Shown piece after piece: positions 57,208 through 64,000 of a DNA stretch of 64,000 nt (positions are counted from its first letter, which is position 1; each line of letters starts with the position of its first letter). The position numbers and the translations under genes are program-made. The notes beneath the pieces were generated by a model. That model worked only from the letters and a program-made list of their open reading frames with translations, ran no database searches and was not told where the DNA came from. Source of the stretch: Neobacillus bataviensis LMG 21833 (GTDB taxonomy: Bacteria; Bacillota; Bacilli; Bacillales; Cytobacillaceae); NCBI RefSeq assembly GCF_000307875.1, contig NZ_AJLS01000056.1:1-64000 (forward strand). Reading direction: 5' to 3'.

Positions 57208-58321
57208 TTAACCACCCCCTTAATTGAAAGATAGGATCAAAATAGTCACTTTTATAAACAATATTCATGGTTATTACACTATCAAAGTAATGATATGCTA
57301 AATAAAGTATTAGTATCGCAAAATAAATTAATCGTTGATCTTTTTCCTTAAACAACTTTACAATCCAGGAAACTAAAATAAATTGGTATAAACTAAAATA
57401 AATGGCAAACCTAGCAAAGATCCAATTTTGAGTAGAAATAATCATTAAGATAAAGCCAATCAGGGCCATATTTACAATATAATCACTATTTGGCATGATT
57501 TTCCTTAGTTTTTCCCTACCGAGGAAAGCTATTAGCAGTGGAGCCCCTTCGACTGCCACCCTGATAACGTTTGCGCCGCCTTCCTTAAAATCTTTATATA
57601 TTCCATATTGAGTATTCTTAAGCGCAGTAAATAGCACTTCAGTAAATTGATTGAATCCAATCACAATAAGTATTGCCAAAAATAAAAGTAGGAATGCCAT
57701 TTTTGTCCAAGCTTTTCTCCTAATAATAAAAAAGATTGGAATAAGAATTAGTGCGGATTGATGTATGGTGGAAGCAAGCAGCACAACAAGCATGTATCTT
57801 TTCCAATTTCCTTCAAATAGAAACTTTGTTGCAGCAAAGGCAATTGCAGCCGCTAGACATTGCCGAATTCCATTCATTGATACGATAAAAAAACCACTAG
57901 TAATAAATACATAAATACTTAGTTCGAATATCCTCGTATATTTGTACAGGACAAGAATAATAAGTACATTGGTTATTAATGCGGTTGTGAACAACAATAT
58001 TTGAGGATCATCTGAGAGTTTTTTTAGGAATAGTTGTAGAATCCCGAACCCTATATCTTTCTGGGAGGTTATAAATTCCCAAGTGAAATTATTGTACACA
58101 TATATCCGTTTATAAAAATACGTATCTCCTATATTTGATCGAAGGCCGGAGACCATTACTAATGTCAAAATTCCACCAAAAACTAAGATTTTGTTTGGTC
58201 TTAATGAGGGTGAAAATTCTGTTGCCAAAACTGTTGTGGAAAAGTATCTTGCAAAAAAGGAAAAAGTGTAAACAACCAGCAAATTAATCCAAAGAATAGT
58301 CATTAGCCATCCAACTTTCAA
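57197..58321 (-). CDS. epsG: EpsG family exopolysaccharide polymerase
   Basis: 374 aa, about ten to twelve membrane helices. Shares SGLRSNIGDTYFYKRIY, LFTTALITNVLIILVLYKY, SMNGIRQCLAAAIAFAATKFLFEG and STQNWIFARFAIYF-like segments with B. subtilis EpsG. It is the Wzy-like polymerase of the Wzx/Wzy-type route, keeping the locus capable of polymer assembly. Confidence 0.93.
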   Translation of the reverse strand: MKVGWLMTILWINLLVVYTFSFFARYFSTTVLATEFSPSLRPNKILVFGGILTLVMVSGLRSNIGDTYFYKRIYVYNNFTWEFITSQKDIGFGILQLFLKKLSDDPQILLFTTALITNVLIILVLYKYTRIFELSIYVFITSGFFIVSMNGIRQCLAAAIAFAATKFLFEGNWKRYMLVVLLASTIHQSALILIPIFFIIRRKAWTKMAFLLLFLAILIVIGFNQFTEVLFTALKNTQYGIYKDFKEGGANVIRVAVEGAPLLIAFLGREKLRKIMPNSDYIVNMALIGFILMIISTQNWIFARFAIYFSLYQFILVSWIVKLFKEKDQRLIYFAILILYLAYHYFDSVITMNIVYKSDYFDPIFQLRGWLNER

Positions 58322-58362
58322 TAGTTATAAAGCCTTTATCCTCCTAATATCCTGCATTTTTT

Positions 58363-59193
58363 TTAAACCAATTTTCGTATATATTTCTGAGCCCTATATT
58401 TATGATATTTCTTCACCAGGTACCTTGGAGTAATTCCTACGATTATAGGCTTTAATGTATAAAGGTAATATTTTATTGGAAGTTTTAGTGTATAACACCC
58501 CTGAAACACTAGAATTGCTGAATCAAAATAATACTTAAACTCTCTGCGCCTAAAAGCCGATTCATCCTCCTTTACCTTATATAGGGCTTCCTGTAAGTTA
58601 TAGCCTTTAAATCCGGCAGCAAAAAATCTTATCCACAAATCGTAATCTTCGGCTCTCCTTGTACGCTTTGTAACGCGATATCCATTTAAAATTGTATAAC
58701 CCTTATTTCGCATCATGATTGTAGCATGCATGAAGGTGTTATTCATGGGTAAATCCACCCTGCTCGGTATTGGCTTACCAATTCGAAAACCCATGTCCCC
58801 TCTTTCATCGAAGGGAATCATTCCTGTACCGACCAACATGTATTCTTCGTAAGCGTCAAGAAATGAAACCTGTCTTTCTAATCTATTACTTACGGAGATG
58901 TCATCACCATCTTGTCGTGCAATATATTGGCCTGAAGCGGCATTGAGACATCGGTTCAATGTTGCTGCAAGCTTCATATTAGATTCATTTTTAAGTAATT
59001 TGATTTTTTCAGGATACATTTTAGTATATTGGTAGGCTATTTCATAAGTTGTATCCGTAGAAGCATCGTCACAAATAATAAATTCCCAATCAGAGAAGGT
59101 CTGGTAAATAATTGATTCAATACTCTGGGATAGGGTTTCTGCACAATTGTAAACTCCCATAATTACAGAAACCTTCGGACTACTATTTAACAT
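58363..59193 (-). CDS. epsE: Glycosyltransferase EpsE (possible flagellar clutch)
   Basis: GT2 enzyme, 276 aa (278 in B. subtilis). PKVSVIMGVYNCAETL, CDDASTDTTYEIA, YIARQDGDDIS with the catalytic Asp, and RRAEDYDLWIRFFAAGFKGYNLQEALYKV match EpsE closely. In B. subtilis EpsE also binds FliG and disengages the motor; the residue aligning with B. subtilis Lys106 is Arg here. Whether the clutch role is kept is unknown. Confidence 0.93.
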   Translation of the reverse strand: MLNSSPKVSVIMGVYNCAETLSQSIESIIYQTFSDWEFIICDDASTDTTYEIAYQYTKMYPEKIKLLKNESNMKLAATLNRCLNAASGQYIARQDGDDISVSNRLERQVSFLDAYEEYMLVGTGMIPFDERGDMGFRIGKPIPSRVDLPMNNTFMHATIMMRNKGYTILNGYRVTKRTRRAEDYDLWIRFFAAGFKGYNLQEALYKVKEDESAFRRREFKYYFDSAILVFQGCYTLKLPIKYYLYTLKPIIVGITPRYLVKKYHKYRAQKYIRKLV

Positions 59194-59226
59194 TTTCTAT
59201 ATCCCTTCCTCACAAATAAAAGATCC

Positions 59227-60384
59227 TTAATAGAATGCTTGATGAATTTCTCCAATCTTATCTATTACTTCTTGATATAATTTGCTCTTTTCCTCTAATA
59301 TTTTATTTAAACTATATTTTGATAAAACTATACCCCTGCTTTTTAAACCAAATTGATCTCTTAATTCCTTATTTACAGCAAGGATTTTCATCTTATCAGA
59401 AATCTCCATGTTATTATTTCCTACAAGCCATCCATTTTCATTATCAGAAATAAGATCCCTATGCCCCCTGTTCTCAACTGCGATAATAGGTAATCCGCAT
59501 GCCATAGCTTCCATAATATTTACCGGCAGCCCTTCTCGTAAGCTGGATGCAACAGCTATATCACTTATTTTAAGTAATTGAGTAATATCATTTCGATAGC
59601 CAAGAAAATCAATCATATTCTTAACACCCAACTTATCAGCAAGGCCTTTACATTCCTGTAAAAGAGGCCCCTCCCCGGCCAATAAAAGTTTGGCATTTGG
59701 TATTTCATTTTTCACTATGGCTATTGACCTAATTAGTAATTCTTGGTTTTTATTCTTATTAAATTCTGCTGCATAAAACATCAAAAAAGCATCATTGCTA
59801 TAATGATACTTTTGCCTTAGTATTGATTTATCTTTCTCAGGAGCAAATCGTTCTGTATTGACTCCTACCCCATGAATATGTTCAATTTGGTTTGCCTTAA
59901 ATTGATGTTTGCATGCAAGTCTATAATCCTCTTCATTAATAGTAATCAAGCAATCTGTAAACTGGGATAGTACTCTTTCAATTGGATAATATAACATCCA
60001 GTTGGTCAATGGTGCACCTTTACAAAAATGAAATCCATGAGCTGTATAAAGAACCTTTGTTCCCTTCCCTCTTGCTTTTCTAGCTGCTAACCTTGTTAGC
60101 AATCCCCCCATTGGTGTATGGCAATGGATGATTTTAAACTGATTTTGATCAATAATATCTTTTAATTCTTTGTATGCTCCCAGATTCATTTTGTTAAATG
60201 GAGACCTTTGAATAGGGATATTATATTTTTTATCTACATATGGAAGATTCATGGTTCCAGATGCGGCTACATGAACCTCCCATCCCTGTTCTTTAAACCA
60301 TTTTAGATATGGTAAATGAAAGGCTTTAAAATGATAATCTACCGTTGCACAAAATAATACTCTTTTATACATACCGTCTTCCAC
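59227..60384 (-). CDS. epsD: Glycosyltransferase EpsD
   Basis: GT4 enzyme, 385 aa, orthologue of B. subtilis EpsD: KRVLFCATVDYHFKAFHLPY, CHTPMGGLLTRLAAR, YTAHGFHFCKGAPLTNWMLYYP and the donor site SSLREGLPVNIMEAMACG. It lies 26 nt after epsC. It starts at or a few codons after 60384. Confidence 0.93.
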   Translation of the reverse strand: MEDGMYKRVLFCATVDYHFKAFHLPYLKWFKEQGWEVHVAASGTMNLPYVDKKYNIPIQRSPFNKMNLGAYKELKDIIDQNQFKIIHCHTPMGGLLTRLAARKARGKGTKVLYTAHGFHFCKGAPLTNWMLYYPIERVLSQFTDCLITINEEDYRLACKHQFKANQIEHIHGVGVNTERFAPEKDKSILRQKYHYSNDAFLMFYAAEFNKNKNQELLIRSIAIVKNEIPNAKLLLAGEGPLLQECKGLADKLGVKNMIDFLGYRNDITQLLKISDIAVASSLREGLPVNIMEAMACGLPIIAVENRGHRDLISDNENGWLVGNNNMEISDKMKILAVNKELRDQFGLKSRGIVLSKYSLNKILEEKSKLYQEVIDKIGEIHQAFY

Positions 60385-60410
60385 CCATTATCCTTTTTTA
60401 TGAAACTTCG

Positions 60411-62237
60411 TTACACTGAAACTGACAATCTAGTTTTTAGCAGGACATTATGATTGGCAATATTTAATAGCTTCTCCCTTATTTCGTGTTTATCGAGATT
60501 TGAATAAGTTGATATTATTTCTTCTATTTCTTGTAAATAAAGTTCCGATTTTTTACCGACATAAATCTTTGGATAGATTTGTTGTTCATGAACTTCATCC
60601 TCTTTTAGTAATTCTTCGAAAAGCTTTTCGCCTGGTCTCATTCCCGTAAATTCAATTCCTATTTCATCAATTGAATTTCCCGATAGTTTGATTAGATTTT
60701 TTGCCAAATCAACTATTTTCACTGGTTCTCCCATGTCCAAGACGAATATCTCTCCACCCTTGGCAAGCGAACCCGCTTGAAGAACTAACCTTGATGCTTC
60801 TGGAATCGTCATAAAATAACGAACCATATCCGGGTGTGTTACTGTGACTGGGCCCCCATTTTCAATCTGTCTTTTAAATAACGGAATCACACTACCCCGG
60901 CTGCCTAAAACATTCCCAAACCGTACGGCAACAAACTTTGTATCGCTTTCGCCGTCCATATATTGAATAATCATCTCAGCAAGTCTTTTTGTTGCCCCCA
61001 TTACACTCGTTGGATTTACGGCTTTATCCGTTGAGATCATGACAAAGGTTTTTACCCCATTCCAACTTGCTGCTTTAGCTGCATTCATTGTTCCAATTAG
61101 GTTATTTTTAACTGCTTCTTCAGGATTCCCTTCCATTAAAGGGACATGCTTATGTGCTGCCGCATGGTAGACGGTATCTGGCTGGTAAGTACTCATTACA
61201 AGCATCATCCTTTTTTCATCTTGTAAATCCGCAATCACAGGTACAAATTCAATAAGGGTTTTCTTATATGTTTCTTTTAATTCCATTTCTATCGAGTAGA
61301 TACTATTTTCACCATGCCCTAATAAAACAAGCCTTTTAGGATTGAAGTTTGATATTTGCCGGCAAATTTCCGATCCAATGGAACCGCCCGCTCCAGTAAC
61401 TAAAACCACTTTACCCGTAATATTTTCTGAAATACTGTCGATATCTAGTTCTACAGGCTCGCGGCCAAGTAAATCCTCAACTTGGACATCACGAAATTGA
61501 TTAACTGATATTCTTCCTGTCATTAGGTCTTCTAATAATGGAAGGATTTGTGTTTTAACATTGGTTTTTGCACATTCTTGAAAAATGGTATTTAATTCCC
61601 TTTTACTTAAGGATGGGATGGAAATGACAATGTTATCAATTTTTAATTCATTAACCGCAACCTCAATATCCTTTATTCCCCCAATGACGGGTATTCCCAA
61701 AATATCAAGCTTCTGTTTTTTTTCATCATCATCAATGAATCCAACTGGTAATAGATCTGCTTCATTATTTTTATTCAGCTGTCTTGCAACCATCACCCCG
61801 GCTGAACCCGCCCCGACAATAAGAGTTCTTTTCTTGTTATCTGATTTGTTAAGAAACGAATCACGAAATACCCTCCAGCAAAAACGGGAACCACCAATAA
61901 AGGACATATTAAGTAACCAAGTAACGGTTAATAATCGGAATTGAATTTCTTGAGTTAGTAGCTGCTGAACAACAGCTGCAACTAGAATTGAGAAGGTTAC
62001 CGCCTTTAAGATACTTATTAATTCTCCAACACTGGCAAACTCCCAGGACTTTTTATACAGGTGAAATAATAATGAGAAAAAATAATGACTAAGTAATATG
62101 ACAATAGAACTTATCACGATTGGAAAAGTAATTACATTAAATGTTGCATTTACTAAAAAGCGGCTAAAGAATATGGCAGTCAAAACAACGCATGAATCAA
62201 TTACTATTAATAAAGATAATCTTTGCCGGTAAGTCAT
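60411..62237 (-). CDS. epsC: UDP-sugar 4,6-dehydratase EpsC (PglF/CapD-like)
   Basis: About 608 aa. Four N-terminal membrane helices (1-120), a CoA-binding-like domain (GAGSAGVMVARQL, about 145), and the C-terminal SDR dehydratase with VTGAGGSIGSEI (NAD site), FVMISTDKAVNP and RFGNVLGSRGSVI. It makes UDP-4-keto-6-deoxy-HexNAc for EpsN/EpsM. The frame opens at 62303; ATG 62237 after GAAAGGAAGGGAAAGG was chosen, close to the 598 aa of B. subtilis. Confidence 0.94.
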   Translation of the reverse strand: MTYRQRLSLLIVIDSCVVLTAIFFSRFLVNATFNVITFPIVISSIVILLSHYFFSLLFHLYKKSWEFASVGELISILKAVTFSILVAAVVQQLLTQEIQFRLLTVTWLLNMSFIGGSRFCWRVFRDSFLNKSDNKKRTLIVGAGSAGVMVARQLNKNNEADLLPVGFIDDDEKKQKLDILGIPVIGGIKDIEVAVNELKIDNIVISIPSLSKRELNTIFQECAKTNVKTQILPLLEDLMTGRISVNQFRDVQVEDLLGREPVELDIDSISENITGKVVLVTGAGGSIGSEICRQISNFNPKRLVLLGHGENSIYSIEMELKETYKKTLIEFVPVIADLQDEKRMMLVMSTYQPDTVYHAAAHKHVPLMEGNPEEAVKNNLIGTMNAAKAASWNGVKTFVMISTDKAVNPTSVMGATKRLAEMIIQYMDGESDTKFVAVRFGNVLGSRGSVIPLFKRQIENGGPVTVTHPDMVRYFMTIPEASRLVLQAGSLAKGGEIFVLDMGEPVKIVDLAKNLIKLSGNSIDEIGIEFTGMRPGEKLFEELLKEDEVHEQQIYPKIYVGKKSELYLQEIEEIISTYSNLDKHEIREKLLNIANHNVLLKTRLSVSV

Positions 62238-62322
62238 CCTTTCCCTTCCTTTCTCTACATTCTTTAAAAATTTTAAGGATATGCCTTTTGTAAAAATAGA
62301 CACATCATTAAAATTTTTATAA

Positions 62323-62434
62323 AATGGGCATCCAACCCGTCCTCACACCACACTACCGACGACTTGCGTCTAAGGTCTTAGACCCACAGCATGACCGAGT
62401 GCCTCCATCGATAAAGGGGAGGAGACATCACCAA
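62323..62434 (-). ncRNA. EAR element (eps-associated RNA, antitermination)
   Basis: GC-rich, highly structured ~110-nt block in an AT-rich gap between epsB and epsC, exactly where the EAR element lies in B. subtilis and relatives. Leftward reading runs GGTGATGTCTCC ... GGTCATGCTGTGGGTCTAAG ... GACGGGTTGGATGCCC, with complementary pieces (GGTCTAAGACC; GGGCATCC partner). EAR acts in cis as processive antiterminator, letting polymerase read the distal eps genes. Confidence 0.88.
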
Positions 62435-62504
62435 AATTTACTATCCTACTCTTTTAAAAAACAATTAATTCCATATAACGAACATAAGTGGAAAATTTTT
62501 TCTT

Positions 62505-63164
62505 CTAACATTCATTAATAACGACGCCAATTAGTGTAGCTTTTGCAAATTCTAATACCTTTTTTGCTTCAATCGCTTGATCAAGCGATGTTTTCCCTTT
62601 CTGAATAACTAATACTACGCCGTCGCATTGATTTGCTAAAAGCTTTGTATCGGTTAACTCTAGCACCGAATGGGAGTCGATTAATACTACATCATAAGAT
62701 TTTAAAGAAGTAATCAATACCTCTTGTAACAATGGTGTGGATAGTAATTCACCGGGATTTATTGGGATAGCACCACTTGTTAGGACATCGAGCCTGCCTA
62801 TTTCCGTATGATGAACAGCATCAAAAAAACTTGTTCTACCAATAAGAATATCTGTTAAACCAACAGAGTTTTGAATTTTAAAGATCGAATGTAATTCAGG
62901 ATTACGTAAATTAGCATCTATTAACAGAATTTTTTCCTTTTGCTGTGCCAAGGAGATCGCAAGGTTTGCAGCAGTGGTTGATTTTCCTTCTCCTTTGCTA
63001 GGGGAAGTGATTAGGAATGTTCTACTTCTTTTATCTATCATCGAGAATTTAATATTTGCTTGAATCATGCGGTATTGCTCAGATATTATAGATTCCGGAT
63101 GAGTGTAGGCAACTAGTGGTCTTTTTTTTGTTATCGCACTTTCCTTCCCTTTACTTATAGCCAA
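62505..63164 (-). CDS. epsB: Tyrosine-protein kinase EpsB (BY-kinase), short C-terminus
   Basis: About 219 aa. Walker A SPSKGEGKSTTAANLA, Walker A' LLIDANLRNPELH and Walker B VVLIDSHSV. In BY-kinases the modulator (EpsA) activates autophosphorylation of a C-terminal Tyr cluster; here the protein ends LIGVVINEC without such a tail. TTG 63164, with AGGGGGTG 6 nt upstream, is preferred to the GTG at 63173. It overlaps epsA by 14 nt. Confidence 0.88.
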   Translation of the reverse strand: MAISKGKESAITKKRPLVAYTHPESIISEQYRMIQANIKFSMIDKRSRTFLITSPSKGEGKSTTAANLAISLAQQKEKILLIDANLRNPELHSIFKIQNSVGLTDILIGRTSFFDAVHHTEIGRLDVLTSGAIPINPGELLSTPLLQEVLITSLKSYDVVLIDSHSVLELTDTKLLANQCDGVVLVIQKGKTSLDQAIEAKKVLEFAKATLIGVVINEC

Positions 63165-63885
63165 TCGTCTCACCCCCTACTTCTAGTTCAATCTGCGTAA
63201 TGTTTTTCTTTTTCAAATTCCTTTTATGCATTTTCGGAACTCTTCCTAATACAGGAAGTCCCAGCATTTCTTCCACTTCACGTTCCGACCTTAAAGAATC
63301 ATCCAACGAATCTAACAAAAACACTAAACCGATTCCGATGACTAATCCGGCAATAAAGCCGATTAAGATCAACTTATTTTGGCTTTGATTTATTGGCAAT
63401 GGATTTACCTTAGCATCAGATAATAAACGTACATCATTAAAATCCATAATCGTTGGAATTTCCTGTTTATAAATCTTCGCAGTTGTATTAGCAATATCTG
63501 CAGCCCTATTCGGATCTGTATCTGTAACACTAATACTTACAACTTGTGAATTATCAACACTTGCAACAGTAATTCGTCCAGCCAAGGATTCAACTGACTG
63601 AGATAATCCTAATTCTTTGACTACCTTATCTAATACGATTGAGTCTTTAATAATTACCTGCAAGGTATTCCTATTTTCTGGATTTGCCTCGATAATAATT
63701 CTTGAAGAAGATTGGTATAGGGGTGCGTTATTTAAATAACTATAATAAGCACTCGCTCCTGTTGTGATAATTGTTAAGATGAGAATTAACCAAAGTCTTC
63801 TTTTTATTACAAGGAAGATTTCTTTTAAATCTATGTCCTTGGCTTTTCTTTTTGATAAGTTATTCATTTCATAAATTCGATTCAT
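63151..63885 (-). CDS. epsA: Polysaccharide co-polymerase / kinase modulator EpsA
   Basis: 244 aa Wzz-domain protein with membrane helices at about 31-50 and 175-195. DLKEIFLVIKRRLWLILIL at the N-terminus, a periplasm-facing loop with ISVTDTDPNRAADIANTTAKIYKQE, and a C-terminal cytosolic tail (VLGRVPKMHKRN) that activates the kinase. It is the first gene of the locus. GGGAGGCTTTT precedes the ATG. Confidence 0.92.
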   Translation of the reverse strand: MNRIYEMNNLSKRKAKDIDLKEIFLVIKRRLWLILILTIITTGASAYYSYLNNAPLYQSSSRIIIEANPENRNTLQVIIKDSIVLDKVVKELGLSQSVESLAGRITVASVDNSQVVSISVTDTDPNRAADIANTTAKIYKQEIPTIMDFNDVRLLSDAKVNPLPINQSQNKLILIGFIAGLVIGIGLVFLLDSLDDSLRSEREVEEMLGLPVLGRVPKMHKRNLKKKNITQIELEVGGETIGYK

Positions 63886-63949
63886 AAAAGCCTCCCAAAT
63901 AAAGGTTTAATTTGTGCTATTAAGAAAAAACCAGTGCTTTATATCCATA

Positions 63950-63978
63950 ATATTAGTTCTTTATATAGAACATGTCAA
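63950..63978 (-). promoter_or_regulatory. Sigma-A promoter of the eps locus
   Basis: Leftward TTGACA (63978-63973), 17-bp spacer, TAATAT (63955-63950), about 65 bp before the epsA start codon. Near-consensus, so basal activity should be high unless repressed. Confidence 0.88.
63956..63971. promoter_or_regulatory. SinR-type operator in the eps promoter spacer
   Basis: GTTCTTTATATAGAAC, a palindrome of the form GTTCT-N6-AGAAC, the same layout as the B. subtilis eps SinR operator (GTTCTCTTTAGAGAAC). It exactly fills the -35/-10 spacer, so bound protein would exclude RNA polymerase. Confidence 0.85.
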
Positions 63979-64000
63979 CAAAATATAATGTTATTATCCA

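Overview
The window is chromosomal DNA from a low-GC Gram-positive spore former of the Bacillaceae (Bacillus/Neobacillus type). The evidence is a T-box leader before serA, a YjcZ-type small sporulation protein, a LysM/SleB-type hydrolase, BdbC/BdbD, a SinR-like regulator, and an exopolysaccharide operon whose first genes read as orthologues of Bacillus subtilis epsA-epsG and epsL-epsN. No rRNA, tRNA, CRISPR, phage or intact insertion sequence was seen. Several CDS starts are set by the ribosome binding site rather than by the longest open frame.

Layout. 1-4.7 kb: a lipoprotein substrate-binding protein and a very large MalT/BTAD-type regulator. 4.8-7.3 kb: a GGDEF-EAL cyclic-di-GMP protein. 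7.4-10.6 kb: hom-thrC-thrB. 10.9-12.9 kb: T-box-controlled serA. 13.2-17.2 kb: a HAD phosphatase, a DUF3870 protein, an acyl-CoA dehydrogenase and a CaiB/BaiF CoA transferase. 17.6-27.8 kb: a putrescine/GABA catabolic regulon (PuuP-like importer, small lipoyl-like protein, sigma-54 activator, aminobutyraldehyde dehydrogenase, PatA, GabT, GabD). 28-34.8 kb: spore/cell-wall hydrolase, YjcZ, acetolactate-synthase-like protein, BdbC/BdbD, lactonase, DUF421 and VanZ proteins. 34.8-64 kb: a ~29-kb leftward exopolysaccharide locus.

The putrescine region forms one regulon. PuuP imports putrescine; PatA, an aldehyde dehydrogenase, GabT and GabD convert it through GABA to succinate. Three promoters match sigma-54 -24/-12 elements (23441-23456, 26154-26168, 27827-27841). 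Each has TGCATAA motifs (TTATGCA on the transcribed strand) about 60-115 bp upstream, paired in two cases, which are probable enhancer sites for the activator encoded in the cluster. A near-consensus cre site lies in the puuP leader.

The exopolysaccharide locus starts at a sigma-A promoter whose 17-bp spacer is filled by GTTCT-N6-AGAAC, the same layout as the B. subtilis SinR operator; a SinR-like protein is encoded inside the locus. An EAR (eps-associated RNA) antitermination element sits between epsB and epsC. Genes for EpsA-G and EpsL-N are kept, but EpsH-K and EpsO are replaced by other glycosyltransferases, a PglK-like ABC flippase, an APH-type kinase and, most unusually, a Kdo module: KdsD, KdsA, KdsC, a NeuA-type CMP-sugar synthetase and a DUF115 protein that may be the CMP-sugar-dependent transferase. 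The module is flanked by two paralogous polysaccharide-deacetylase/leucine-rich-repeat fusions without signal peptides. A CMP-Kdo pathway in a monoderm eps operon is the most interesting feature of the window.
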